Program-made: the position numbers and the translations under genes | NCBI RefSeq assembly: GCF_003994335.1 | Contig: NZ_PNQZ01000031.1 | Location: 48,945 to 112,944, forward strand | Length of the DNA stretch: 64,000 nucleotides | Reading direction: 5' to 3' | From: Asaia sp. W19 | Lineage (GTDB): Bacteria > Pseudomonadota > Alphaproteobacteria > Acetobacterales > Acetobacteraceae | Notes under the pieces: model-generated | Told to the model about the DNA's origin: nothing | The model's database searches: none | The model's input: the letters and a program-made list of their open reading frames with translations, nothing else | Shown: in pieces, positions 35,599-44,506 of the stretch | How the letters are laid out: the number at the start of each line of letters is the position of its first letter | Position numbering within the stretch: the stretch's first letter is position 1

Positions 35599-37524
35599 AT
35601 GAAACTCAGAGAAAGCCATTCCCGCTCAGTCGGTAACGAACGCGCTTCGACAATGAGCTCCCTTGGCCTCGCGAGCCGCGTAACGTCGGGCGCCCAGGTG
35701 ATCGCAGAACCAGGTAGCGACAAGCCCGCCTTCAGGAACGAGCTTTCCGCAGCGGCACATCAAAGACAAGCAACCTCGGAACACCCCAAGAGAATCCCTT
35801 CGGGTCGAAGCGATGTGACGAGTTCAGGTTTTTCCGACTCAAGCGCACGCCTCCCGATTTCATCGGGTGCCCAAATTGTCTCTTCACAGGCTATGACGAA
35901 GCCGCTTCATAGACCCATTCCGGCGGCGAATGCGGAAAGCACAGACGCCACGAGCTCTCAAGTCAAGGACGGATCGGGTTCTCCAGGCCTTCAGGGGGCT
36001 TATCTGATTCCGATGAATTTCGCCGTCCTGACCTCAAACGGCACGCCTGGTTCGACATCTTCAGAATTGGTAGCGAGCCCTGCTGACCAAGACAAACCGG
36101 GGATCGAAGGAAGCACGATAGTACCGGGCGCGGGCTCCACGGCGACCGCAACTATGAGTGGCTTTATCGCGCTTTCGAGCGCAGGGTCCGCCCTGGCACA
36201 GAAGAATTTGGACTCAAATCCCGACGACGGCAATTCCTTCGTATCGACGTCTACAGCAATCACCCCCCTCCCCGCCGGAGAGAAGTTGCCCTTCAATTCC
36301 GCCAGCGCGCTTTCACAGCCAGACACCGCGCCAAGGTCAATCCGCTCTGCCGCTTACACGACCGCATCATCAGCGCTTGCAGGCGGAGCCGGAGCCTATC
36401 TCATCGGGACCAATACGGGTCACGTTGAGATATCGAACAGATTGGCTTCGAGCGCGGTCCTTCCAAGCAGTCCGGGCGTAACGATCACCCGACTTGCCGC
36501 GAATATAACGAGCGGTGCCTCAGTCACTTCATCTATCGAAACTTTTGACGGCAGCAGGTCGCTTTCGACAACTCAGATCACCGATGAACAGTCATCCGCG
36601 CAGCCAGCTCAAGACCAAACTCACGAAGGGCTGGCAAACGCATCGCCCTCTGCCGCGCCGCTCCTGCAGATAACGAGCCCAACGCCTCGCTTTGATTCTC
36701 TCATCAAGGGTGTCCGTGAGCTGGATGATAGTCCGCAGGCGGGTGCAGGAGCATCGGGCGTCGCGTCCGGCCAGGAGATTGCTCAGAACGCAGATGCGAC
36801 ACAGAGCGGATCTACGACTGGCGGCGGCCTAGGTAGCGGCGCATCATCTGGAGACGGGGACGCATCATCCGACGAGCGCAACGAAATCGGTGGTTCACCT
36901 CAACCGTTGATGACGCAGCTTGCAAACTCGATTGGCAGTCTACACAGCGAGTTCGCATCGCTGCTCGCCGATCGACAGAGCGATCTGAGTGACCGAAGCC
37001 TATCCGATACAGTCAAGTCAGGGGGAAGAACTGATCCGTCTTTAGGAACCGATCAATCGTCTGGCCCTTCACAGGATATGACCGCTCTCTCTATGACGAT
37101 ACAGACAGCGGACTCGAGCCCGATCCATCTGAGCCTCGAGAGCGAGAATGGCCTAGCAACCCGTATCATCCTTCAAAGTGACGACGATGTCACAGCGCAG
37201 AACCTCAACAAAAATAGACACGATCTGGTCGCGGCATTGACCTCAGCCGGAATCGATACGAGCACGATCAAGATAGACATTGTGGCTCCCGGGTCTGCCG
37301 GCTCCAATACACAAACGCATGACCACCAGTCTCAGAGCGGCATGACCTCGTTCGCGCAAGGGCAAGGATTCGCGGGTGGAGGGCAGAATTCCAATCCTGG
37401 CTATAAACCGCAACTCAGCATCCCGGATGTCATGGACCGCGACGCAACAACCGAGACCTACGCGTCAACCCGAAACGACGGCCCTGCGATGGGCCGAGAC
37501 GGCCGACTGAACATAACGGCGTAA
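35599..37524 (+). CDS. fliK: Flagellar hook-length control protein FliK
   Basis: Exported molecular ruler, 641 residues. Residues 1-~480 are low complexity, rich in Ser, Ala, Thr, Gly and Pro, the disordered ruler part. The C-terminal switch domain (FliK_C-like) spans ALSMTIQTADSSPIHLSLES, ENGLATRIILQSDDDVTAQN, LNKNRHDLVAALTSAGIDTS, followed by a Gln/Gly-rich tail. GGAGG precedes the ATG. It precedes flgD, and the hook it would measure is unusually large here (FlgE of 572 residues). A homologous MotD/FliK gene also sits near mot genes in rhizobia. Confidence 0.87.
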   Translation: MKLRESHSRSVGNERASTMSSLGLASRVTSGAQVIAEPGSDKPAFRNELSAAAHQRQATSEHPKRIPSGRSDVTSSGFSDSSARLPISSGAQIVSSQAMTKPLHRPIPAANAESTDATSSQVKDGSGSPGLQGAYLIPMNFAVLTSNGTPGSTSSELVASPADQDKPGIEGSTIVPGAGSTATATMSGFIALSSAGSALAQKNLDSNPDDGNSFVSTSTAITPLPAGEKLPFNSASALSQPDTAPRSIRSAAYTTASSALAGGAGAYLIGTNTGHVEISNRLASSAVLPSSPGVTITRLAANITSGASVTSSIETFDGSRSLSTTQITDEQSSAQPAQDQTHEGLANASPSAAPLLQITSPTPRFDSLIKGVRELDDSPQAGAGASGVASGQEIAQNADATQSGSTTGGGLGSGASSGDGDASSDERNEIGGSPQPLMTQLANSIGSLHSEFASLLADRQSDLSDRSLSDTVKSGGRTDPSLGTDQSSGPSQDMTALSMTIQTADSSPIHLSLESENGLATRIILQSDDDVTAQNLNKNRHDLVAALTSAGIDTSTIKIDIVAPGSAGSNTQTHDHQSQSGMTSFAQGQGFAGGGQNSNPGYKPQLSIPDVMDRDATTETYASTRNDGPAMGRDGRLNITA

Positions 37525-37567
37525 CGCCAATCGAGAACTCTACACTATTCTGGAAAGGGCAAACTAC

Positions 37568-38338
37568 GTGGCAACCTCATCGATCAGCAATCAAACCGCA
37601 CTTATCCAAGCGGCGGAGGCCACTGCAAAAGCCTCTGCCAATGCGACGACGTCCGGCACATCCTCGAGTTCCAGCGCCGCGCTCGGCCTGTCGTCTTTGG
37701 CCAATAACTACACGACCTTCCTCACCCTTTTGACGACCCAGTTGCAGCATCAAGATCCCAGCAGTCCAATGAGTTCGGACTCCTTTACGTCTGAACTGGT
37801 ACAGTTCGCAGGGGTGGAGCAGCAGGTTCAGACCAACACGAATCTCTCCTCTCTTATTTCACTTAATGAAAGTAGCCAGCTCAGCTCTGGCAGCCAATGG
37901 GTCGGTCAGACGGCAACAGCCAAAACTACGACCTTGCCTCTGCAAAGTGGCGCGGCATCTCTGAGCTTCACCGCCACGCAGGGCCAGAACGTCGCAATTG
38001 CTGTCAGTGATTCGAGCGGAAAGATCGTAAAAACCGAGACAGGAACGTCCGTCTCTGGCACCAATAACTGGACGTGGGACGGTACAGACAATTCCGGCAA
38101 CAAGCTTGCCGACGGCGCATACAGCGTAGCAGTCAAGACCATCGATTCGACTGGGACCACGTCCGATTTGCCATTCACCATCAAGGGCATCGTCACAGGT
38201 GTCACGAAAGGCAGCTCTGACCTTGAGATCCAAATGGGCGCTGCGACCATTCCCCTCTCGAATATCACCAATTTCAGCGGAAAAACATCGACAACGGCCG
38301 CGGATGATACCAGCACCTCCAGCGCTGCGGAGAGCTGA
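37568..38338 (+). CDS. flgD: Hook cap protein FlgD
   Basis: Hook assembly scaffold, 256 residues. The conserved N-terminal segment is NNYTTFLTLLTTQLQHQDPS, then SPMSSDSFTSELVQFAGVEQ and QVQTNTNLSSLI, needed for hook-cap function. The C-terminal part has the FlgD Ig-like/tudor-like fold: VAIAVSDSSGKIVKTETGTS, NWTWDGTDNSGNKLADGAYS, and VTKGSSDLEIQMGAATIPLS. Last gene of the plus-strand run; the hairpin at 38349-38376 follows. Confidence 0.95.
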   Translation: MATSSISNQTALIQAAEATAKASANATTSGTSSSSSAALGLSSLANNYTTFLTLLTTQLQHQDPSSPMSSDSFTSELVQFAGVEQQVQTNTNLSSLISLNESSQLSSGSQWVGQTATAKTTTLPLQSGAASLSFTATQGQNVAIAVSDSSGKIVKTETGTSVSGTNNWTWDGTDNSGNKLADGAYSVAVKTIDSTGTTSDLPFTIKGIVTGVTKGSSDLEIQMGAATIPLSNITNFSGKTSTTAADDTSTSSAAES

Positions 38339-38348
38339 GAAACGGCAT

Positions 38349-38376
38349 AGGCATTCCGGTGTTTACCGGAATGCCT
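38349..38376. terminator. Bidirectional hairpin between flgD and the FtcR-like gene
   Basis: Perfect 12-base-pair stem (AGGCATTCCGGT / ACCGGAATGCCT, loop GTTT), ten bases after the flgD stop and about 46 before the convergent regulator's stop. It lacks a T-run but its strength and place between convergent genes suggest a shared 3' end. Confidence 0.68.
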
Positions 38377-38422
38377 CAATGAAGCAGAGCGTTTACTTCA
38401 AGATGCAGCGATTTCCGACAAT

Positions 38423-39226
38423 TCAGCCCCTGGCGCGTTCGGGCGGGAGTATCGCATTCAGCATGTGAATTCCCCCCATCACCGGCAGGCATGTCTCTTT
38501 GGATACCGATCGCACCTGCAAATCTTCCTTGGGCAAGGTCAGAGTGACGGGCATGAAAGCGGCCTCATTAAGTCGGTAGCCGATACCCCATTGCGTTGTG
38601 AATGGCTCGGCGATACCGAGTGCGCGGATCTTCTTCCTTATTTTGCAGATCATCACGTCAATGACCTTGCCGAAAGGCTCGTCCTCACCACTATAAAGAC
38701 TGTCCAGGAGGACCTCTTTACTTAAGACTTGGTTCTTCCGCATCGCCAGAAGCGCGAGAAGATCATATTCTTTGCGCGTCAAAGGCACGACCGTATTATC
38801 GATATGGACCTCGCGTCTTTCAACGCCAACGGACAGCCGTCCAATCTGTAGCGTGGGGCTGTCATGCCCGCCAGCACGCCGCATGACAGCGCGAAGCCTG
38901 GCCAAAATGACCGTATGATCGGTATCCTCGCTCAGGCAATCATCGGCACCAGCGGAGAGTAATTCAACCTCCCCTTCTACCGATGTCATCTTGCGGAATA
39001 CGACAACCGGGAGCGCAATTTTCCCTTTGCGCAATTGTCGGATCATGCGCGTGTCAGACGCTGCCTGCTGCAAAACAACGACGTCGAAATGCGATCGACG
39101 TAGAGTTTCCACAACCCCTGAGGAATCATTGACGATGATCGAGAGCGAACCCGCGATAGCAGCTTTTGCAAGCTCAACACTAGGTCGGCTGAAACCTGAG
39201 CTCTCAGCCACACATAATATGCGCAT
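38423..39226 (-). CDS. ftcR: FtcR/CtrA-like flagellar regulator with pseudo-receiver
   Basis: OmpR-type regulator, 267 residues. The DNA-binding half (about 125-225) resembles CtrA/FtcR: PLTRKEYDLLALLAMRKNQV, SGEDEPFGKVIDVMICKIRK, and TTQWGIGYRLNEA. The receiver half keeps the fold (MRILCVAESSG, SHFDVVVLQQAASD, LLSAGADDCLSE) but lacks the acidic pair (A-E-S instead of E-D-D), the phospho-Asp (Gln53), the switch Ser/Thr (Arg) and the Lys (Glu). It should act without phosphorylation, as FtcR of Brucella and Sinorhizobium is thought to do. The C-terminal ~35 residues are extra. It faces a 500-base control region with palindromes. Confidence 0.85.
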   Translation of the reverse strand: MRILCVAESSGFSRPSVELAKAAIAGSLSIIVNDSSGVVETLRRSHFDVVVLQQAASDTRMIRQLRKGKIALPVVVFRKMTSVEGEVELLSAGADDCLSEDTDHTVILARLRAVMRRAGGHDSPTLQIGRLSVGVERREVHIDNTVVPLTRKEYDLLALLAMRKNQVLSKEVLLDSLYSGEDEPFGKVIDVMICKIRKKIRALGIAEPFTTQWGIGYRLNEAAFMPVTLTLPKEDLQVRSVSKETCLPVMGGIHMLNAILPPERARG

Positions 39227-39470
39227 TTATTATCCACCAATAATTCACAAAAGTTCGCGTTGAGTTTTTTGCGACCAGAAATATGATCATGTATTTGTTG
39301 TTTACTGTCGGTAACGAAAATTAATTTTTCGCTAAGTTCTATTTACTTACAACACCCCGCATTTCGCCTCATCTTACAACGCAAAAACTGATGCGACCAT
39401 CCGACAGTGACAAAACATGGCCGCTTTTTGCCGATTTTCTCGAGGTGTTGCAAACTGGCATCGACAATTC

Positions 39471-39499
39471 GTCAAGGATCGTTAACGATCATCCTTGAC
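39471..39499. promoter_or_regulatory. Palindromic operator candidate
   Basis: A 14-base perfect palindrome, GATCGTTAACGATC, is extended by flanking repeats GTCAAG at the left and CCTTGAC at the right, the latter offset by two bases. It contains a GTTAAC core like a CtrA half-site. Its location between the divergent FtcR-like gene and a small gene makes it a likely binding site for that regulator. Confidence 0.6.
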
Positions 39500-39610
39500 C
39501 TTGCGCATAAATAGGAAATATTTCGCAAAAAATATCTGCTCGACGAAAAAAAACGTGCTAATCCAACGTCTAGGAGCCACCGGACTGCCCTGCAAACGAT
39601 TCAAAAGATT

Positions 39611-39652
39611 TTAACGTTAATGAAACATACTTGCTTCATAATGAGCCCACAC
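39611..39652 (+). promoter_or_regulatory. Promoter-like segment with TTAACGTTAA palindrome
   Basis: TTAACGTTAA (39611-39620) is a perfect ten-base palindrome built of two TTAA half-sites, followed 15-20 bases later by TTGCTTCATAATG, which holds a -10-like CATAAT. It lies about 80 bases before the small gene at 39729. The boxes are not firmly assignable. Confidence 0.4.
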
Positions 39653-39728
39653 GGTCAGACCGGGTCTCGATCGCTGTAAGAAAATCGCCGCTTTTCGCTG
39701 CGGAGCCAGATTTCAAAAAAGGTTTAAC

Positions 39729-39956
39729 ATGTCAGATATCGCAGCCGCCTCTTCGGTCTCAGCCGCTTTGCTAAAAGCGACAAGTTCTAACGCCCATGCT
39801 TCTTATGAGGTGAGCCGCCATGGCGGCCCGTCAGCCATGGCCCATCGAAATATCAGAAACGCTGCAGCAGAGACGACCCAAGCCGACAGTAACGGAACCA
39901 ACGTTTCCGCCACGGGCAGTTCGACGTTCAGTCAGATCCTGAACTTGCTCGCCTGA
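39729..39956 (+). CDS. Small Ser/Ala/Asn-rich protein, unknown
   Basis: 75 residues, no membrane helix, no signal peptide; composition rich in Ala, Ser, Thr and Asn with a short hydrophobic C-terminus (FSQILNLLA). AAAGGT lies about six bases before the ATG and an elaborate upstream region is present. It has an N-terminus without charge (MSDIAAASSVSAALLKATSS) resembling flexible type III export signals, so it may be an exported flagellar protein or a small regulator. I recognise no family. Confidence 0.6.
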   Translation: MSDIAAASSVSAALLKATSSNAHASYEVSRHGGPSAMAHRNIRNAAAETTQADSNGTNVSATGSSTFSQILNLLA

Positions 39957-40030
39957 CCTGCAGTTGCTGCGGTCGGGGCGGAGCCTGTGAAACACATGTG
40001 TACGGACAGGCATATCGGAGAGGCAAAGGC

Positions 40031-42625
40031 TTGTTTTTTAGGTCAAGCTGGAAAGTGATTTATTCTCCCCTGAGTTTTGCCAGGTATTTTCCCTGGCTGC
40101 CCCCCGTAGCGCTTGTCTGCTTTTACGCAGCTACGTCTTCCAGCGACGCCCGCCCAACCCGTTCGGCAGCCCATCACAGGGAAGCCCGCGCGAATCCCGT
40201 TCCCGGGTCAACGCCCGCTGCAATTGCGCAGCCGGACGGTGGCACCAATCAGGTCTCTGGCAGCGATCTCGTGAACGGTTTGCCGTCGTCCTGGCGCGCC
40301 ACTTTCTTGGACCCTCCCCCGCCTACCACCTCGGCGTCTAGCAGGAATACATCGCCTCATCCCTCGAGCGAATCTGCGCCGCATGGCGCGTCTGACGTGG
40401 GAGGTACCCGACCTGAGCCGACACTCTCAATGTCCGCGTCCTCACAGAGCCGGGTGCTGCTTCCGATCCCCGCCAAAGCCGGCATTGCTGCCTTCGAGAG
40501 CGGTGATCGGTTCATAATCCTCATTGATAACGCGATCCCGATGGATACCTCTGCGATACACGGAGACGGTATCTTCGCATCACTGAGCGTCAGTGTCTTG
40601 CCTGATGCGACCGTGATCCAGCTGCGCAAGGGTGACACCCGCCCTCTCTATCTTTCCCAGCAAAGCGACGGATGGGTTCTGGGCCTCCAACCGCCCGTCG
40701 ATGCCGCACAACGAGACCGCCGGGCGTTGAATCCCATCTCGGTTCCGACCGGCATCCTTTATCCGATGCGCCGTAGCGGTCGCGTCCTTTCGATCGCCGA
40801 CCCAAGCTCTGGCGGGCGGCTTTTAGTCGGCACATCTCTCCTGGACGATGGAGGAATCGCCTCGATGCGCCGCGCGCCCGGATATGATGTATGGCCCACG
40901 AGTGAGGGCGTCGTGGTCGCTTCGCGGGATGATGATGTCACCCTTCAAGCTGTCCCATCCGGCCTTCTTCTCAATCGAGATGGCCACCGTATGATAGATG
41001 ACGGTCGGGCGGTATACGCGAACGATATCGATCTGAAGTGGCTGGCTCTTCAGGATTTGGCCGATACAGGGCTCCGCGAGAGACTTCACTCTTCCTTTCT
41101 AGCCGCCGCAGATTCTAGCCCGGCGGCACGCTTCAATAGTCGCGTGAAGGAGGCGCAAGCGGCCTTTAGTATGGGAGCGTTCAAAGAGACGCGTGGTATT
41201 CTAGCCGTCGCGCTTCGAGACGATCCGGAAGAAATTGGACGTCCTGAAATTCGATTCCTCTCCGCCGCCACAGCCTTGATGAACGATGATCTGGAAGAGG
41301 CATCGGCGCTCGATGGCCCTTGGCCAGAAAGCCAGCAACGCGCCGCGCAGCTCTGGCGCGCCCTCTATCTGGCGCGCACTGAGCAAAGTGACGCTTCTAG
41401 CCTGCATCGTCTCGCGCTCGATCTCGATAGATTGAGGAGTTATCCGCGGCACGTGCGCACGGTCCTTCTGCCGCGCGCCGCAGAGGCAATAGCGCGCGAG
41501 GCAAGTCCGAGTGATCTACCAAGTCTGAATACGTTGCCACAAGAGGCAGATTTTCAGTTCGCACGCGCGCTTGCGAATATACGGATCGGAAGAACCGATG
41601 CCGCGCGGCGAACGCTCGATCGTCTCAGGTCGGACCGTGACCCTGTTATCGCCGAAAAATCCGCCGAGCGACTGATCCTGCTTGATCGTACGCAAGGAAA
41701 GCTGACGCCTCATCAGGCAATCCACGCGCTTGACGCGCTTATTCTCGACGCCCGCCTTGCCGGACGTGAAGCACCAGTACGCCTCGCGCAGGCAGAAGCA
41801 TTTTTGGAAGCGGGCGAATGGCAAAGCGCGGCCTTGATGATCGACCAAGGCGCACCGCCGGACGGTCCCTCGGCGTATTCAAAAAGGCGTAACGCGGATC
41901 TCATCGCAGCGCTGAAGGGCCTGGCAGAAACCGGCGCGCATGGACAGGACAATCAACAAGCCCTTCGCAATGCCGCGCTGATCAAATCCCATATCGCGCT
42001 GCTGCCAGCAGGCCCGGACTCGTCACTCCTGAAGGCTGCTTACGGCAAGCTTCTGCTCTCGCTGGGGCTTGCTGATGATGCGAGCCAAGCCCTGGAGACC
42101 GCGATCCCTGGTCTGACTGGCCCGGAGAATAAAGCAGAAGCGGGCCTCGCTCTTGCGCGAGCCTATCTTCAACTGAAAAATGCCGCCAAGGCCTCCGCTG
42201 CACTCGACGCCACCGATATGCCGTCGATTTCTCCCGAAATCAAAGCGCAGCGTGACGTAGCACGCGCTGAAATCGCGCTAGTGAACGGGGATAAAGCGCA
42301 AAGCTTGAGCATACTGAAGGCTGCGCAAAGCACCTCAGCGAAGCTGATGCGGGTCAGAATGCTCGAAAACCAAGCCGATTGGACCTCTGCGAGCCATGAG
42401 CTTCAGGCTATCGCGCAAACCGAGCTTCCCGCCGGGGGGACACTGTCGGATGTTCAGCAGGATCTAGCCCTAAGACTAGCTTCAGATGCGGCCCGCGCCG
42501 GGGACATCGCGACCCTCAAATGGCTGACGGACCGCGTTACCGCGCGTGAGATGACTGGCCCGAAGGCCAGGATATTCGCGTTATTGACTCAATCCGGTTC
42601 CCCTACGACGGAAGCACAGCGATGA
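40031..42625 (+). CDS. Large exported TPR protein of the flagellar cluster
   Basis: 864 residues from TTG 40031, which has a strong GGAGAGG site seven bases upstream (GTG 39998 and GTG 40055 are alternatives). A signal-peptide-like start (YFPWLPPVALVCFYAATSSS) leads to a Ser/Pro-rich segment, then a beta-type region (LLPIPAKAGIAAFESGDRFI, LSVSVLPDATVIQLRKGDTR), then ~550 residues of helical repeats (GAFKETRGILAVALRDDPEE, ADFQFARALANIRIGRTDAA, AEAGLALARAYLQLKNAAKA). Expected in the periplasm. Position before flgB-flgC-flgF and the presence of a MotE-like gene suggest a motility role comparable to rhizobial MotC; I cannot show homology. Confidence 0.82.
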   Translation: MFFRSSWKVIYSPLSFARYFPWLPPVALVCFYAATSSSDARPTRSAAHHREARANPVPGSTPAAIAQPDGGTNQVSGSDLVNGLPSSWRATFLDPPPPTTSASSRNTSPHPSSESAPHGASDVGGTRPEPTLSMSASSQSRVLLPIPAKAGIAAFESGDRFIILIDNAIPMDTSAIHGDGIFASLSVSVLPDATVIQLRKGDTRPLYLSQQSDGWVLGLQPPVDAAQRDRRALNPISVPTGILYPMRRSGRVLSIADPSSGGRLLVGTSLLDDGGIASMRRAPGYDVWPTSEGVVVASRDDDVTLQAVPSGLLLNRDGHRMIDDGRAVYANDIDLKWLALQDLADTGLRERLHSSFLAAADSSPAARFNSRVKEAQAAFSMGAFKETRGILAVALRDDPEEIGRPEIRFLSAATALMNDDLEEASALDGPWPESQQRAAQLWRALYLARTEQSDASSLHRLALDLDRLRSYPRHVRTVLLPRAAEAIAREASPSDLPSLNTLPQEADFQFARALANIRIGRTDAARRTLDRLRSDRDPVIAEKSAERLILLDRTQGKLTPHQAIHALDALILDARLAGREAPVRLAQAEAFLEAGEWQSAALMIDQGAPPDGPSAYSKRRNADLIAALKGLAETGAHGQDNQQALRNAALIKSHIALLPAGPDSSLLKAAYGKLLLSLGLADDASQALETAIPGLTGPENKAEAGLALARAYLQLKNAAKASAALDATDMPSISPEIKAQRDVARAEIALVNGDKAQSLSILKAAQSTSAKLMRVRMLENQADWTSASHELQAIAQTELPAGGTLSDVQQDLALRLASDAARAGDIATLKWLTDRVTAREMTGPKARIFALLTQSGSPTTEAQR

Positions 42626-42769
42626 GCATCGCTTTGGAACCAGAAGGGGATTTTTTTTGTTACGGACCGCAGTTGTGCTTCTCTCGCAGCCGATTTCATT
42701 CTACAGTTTCGGACATTCTGATAATGCCATTTGCCGTCATCACGGTTGCATAACGAAGGGCAGAATTTA

Positions 42770-43180
42770 ATGCTCCAAGCACTATCAACGCCTTCGACTG
42801 GCGTGGACAAGGGAACAGATGTCCTCGACCTCGCCAAGCAGCGCATGCAGTGGTTGCAGTCGCGAGAGTCACTGATTGCGGGCAATATCGCCAACGCCAA
42901 TACTCCAGGCTATGTAGCTCGCGATCTGCCAGATTTCAAAAGCGCACTTTCGCATCAGATGTCCGTGCCGTTATCCCGCACAGATTCAGCGCATTTGACC
43001 GGAGCGACGAGTCAATCAGGTACGGGCAAGACTGAGGGAAGCATGTCGATTGATGGCAACCGCGTCGATCTGGAAGGTGAGCTCGTGAAGATTGCTCAGA
43101 CTGACGACCAACAGCGCATGGCGACGAATGCCTACAGCACCTATATGTCGATGTTTTCGCTTGCGCTTGGTTCATCCTGA
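42770..43180 (+). CDS. flgB: Flagellar rod protein FlgB
   Basis: Proximal rod subunit, 136 residues. The rod signature is LQSRESLIAGNIANANTPGY then VARDLPDFKSAL; the C-terminus (DLEGELVKIAQTDDQQRMAT then NAYSTYMSMFSLALGS) is the conserved helix. ATG 42770 follows an AAGGG site; the frame extends upstream to 42731 without one. First gene of flgB-flgC-flgF. Confidence 0.95.
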   Translation: MLQALSTPSTGVDKGTDVLDLAKQRMQWLQSRESLIAGNIANANTPGYVARDLPDFKSALSHQMSVPLSRTDSAHLTGATSQSGTGKTEGSMSIDGNRVDLEGELVKIAQTDDQQRMATNAYSTYMSMFSLALGSS

Positions 43181-43202
43181 CCCCGGGTCCATGAGGTAAA
43201 AA

Positions 43203-43610
43203 ATGAATTTCTCAGATACGATCGGAATTTCAGCGTCCGGGATGCAGGCGCAGGCAAAGCGACTGCAGGTTGCGGCCGAAAATCTGGCTAACTCTGAAAC
43301 GACGGGCTCGACACCGGGTTCCGACCCATATCGTCGAAAAACCATCACATTCAAGGAAATCCTCAACCGCGATACGGGTGTGTCTTCTGTGTCGGTCAAA
43401 GAGATTGGTGAAGATCAGTCCTCTTTTGAGACACATTACGATCCGTCTCATCCCGCCGCAGATCGGAATGGGCTTGTGAAGCTTCCCAATGTCGATGCAA
43501 TGACCGAAATCATGGATACGCATGAGGCGCAGCATTCTTATGAGGCTAACCTCAACGCGATGCAGGTGACACGCTCCATGCTCACGCGAACCATTAATTT
43601 GATGAAATAA
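43203..43610 (+). CDS. flgC: Flagellar rod protein FlgC
   Basis: Proximal rod subunit, 135 residues, typical length. It opens SDTIGISASGMQAQAKRLQV then AAENLANSETTGSTPGSDPY; the C-terminus has VDAMTEIMDTHEAQHSYEAN then LNAMQVTRSMLTRTINLMK. It starts 22 bases after flgB. In Caulobacter and many others fliE follows flgC; here flgF does. Confidence 0.96.
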   Translation: MNFSDTIGISASGMQAQAKRLQVAAENLANSETTGSTPGSDPYRRKTITFKEILNRDTGVSSVSVKEIGEDQSSFETHYDPSHPAADRNGLVKLPNVDAMTEIMDTHEAQHSYEANLNAMQVTRSMLTRTINLMK

Positions 43611-43685
43611 TGGCAGTCTTATTGGAAGTATTTTCCTTACACCTTCCCCCTACACTGCCTCAATCTCAAGGGAAGATCGTGCGTC

Positions 43686-44429
43686 ATGGATAGTACCGCT
43701 TATATTGCTTTGTCGCGTATCGATGTCCTCAAGCGTGAGCTCGACGTCGCTGCGAATAACCTGGCCAACGAAAATACAGACGGCTTCAAGGGGTCGCGAG
43801 AGCTCTTTTCGCAGTACCTCGTGCATCAAAAGGGCTCTGGGCAAATTCCGGGTGATCGTGAGCAAGCCTATACAGAGGACAAGGCGACGTTTCGCGATTT
43901 TGTCCAGGGCCCGTTGAGAAGCACAGGTAATGCCACTGATGTCGCGATCAACGGAGAAGGCTATTTCTCGGTGCGTACGACACAGGGCGTAAGGCTCACG
44001 CGAAATGGGCAGTTCACTCGGCGCCTGGACGGCACAATCATCGACAGCGCGGGTAATCCGGTCCTCGATAATAACGGGCGCAATCTCGTGCTGCGACAGG
44101 AGAGCGGCGATTTCTCGATTGCAAAGGACGGGACCATTTCGACCGAGGATGGGCCTCTGGGGATGATCGGCATTGTAACTGTGAATAATCCTCAGACGCT
44201 TATCGCGGAGGGAAGCTACCTCCTCCGGCCGACCACCCCTACGCGTCAGCTTCCCAATCCTGAGCTGCATCAAGCAATGCTCGAGGGAAGCAATGTCAAT
44301 GCCGTCGCCGAGACTACCCGCCTGGTTCAAATCCAGCGCGACTACGACCTTACTTTCCAGCTTATCCAGACCGAAACCACGCGTGGCATGAACGCCATCG
44401 ACAAAATAGCCGCTGAACCAACGAGCTAA
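43686..44429 (+). CDS. flgF: Flagellar rod protein FlgF
   Basis: Proximal rod subunit, 247 residues. N-terminus YIALSRIDVLKRELDVAANN then LANENTDGFKGSRELFSQY; core DVAINGEGYFSVRTTQGVRL; C-terminus LEGSNVNAVAETTRLVQIQR then DYDLTFQLIQTET. Distinguished from FlgG by the missing GMxAQ motif and the shorter core. A 282-codon frame on the opposite strand covers the gene and is taken as a shadow. Confidence 0.95.
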   Translation: MDSTAYIALSRIDVLKRELDVAANNLANENTDGFKGSRELFSQYLVHQKGSGQIPGDREQAYTEDKATFRDFVQGPLRSTGNATDVAINGEGYFSVRTTQGVRLTRNGQFTRRLDGTIIDSAGNPVLDNNGRNLVLRQESGDFSIAKDGTISTEDGPLGMIGIVTVNNPQTLIAEGSYLLRPTTPTRQLPNPELHQAMLEGSNVNAVAETTRLVQIQRDYDLTFQLIQTETTRGMNAIDKIAAEPTS

Positions 44430-44506
44430 ATCCGAACCGTGATGACAGGGTCTCTTTTGACTCCCGGTTCGACTGCAACAATTCACGACTTCCAGCAAGG
44501 ACCGCG

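Larger units (their letters stand above)
39227..39728. other. 502-base AT-rich control region between the regulator and a small gene
   Basis: Notably richer in A and T than its surroundings, with runs of A and T (GAAAAAAAACG, TTTTGCG) and two palindromes, described separately. No credible gene. It should hold divergent promoters of the FtcR-like gene and the small protein gene at 39729. Confidence 0.7.

Noticed and set aside
43650..44498. 282-codon open frame on the minus strand covering all of flgF
   Set aside because: It is antisense to a gene with clear FlgF motifs, has no ribosome site and no recognisable domain; long shadow frames are common in GC-rich genes.
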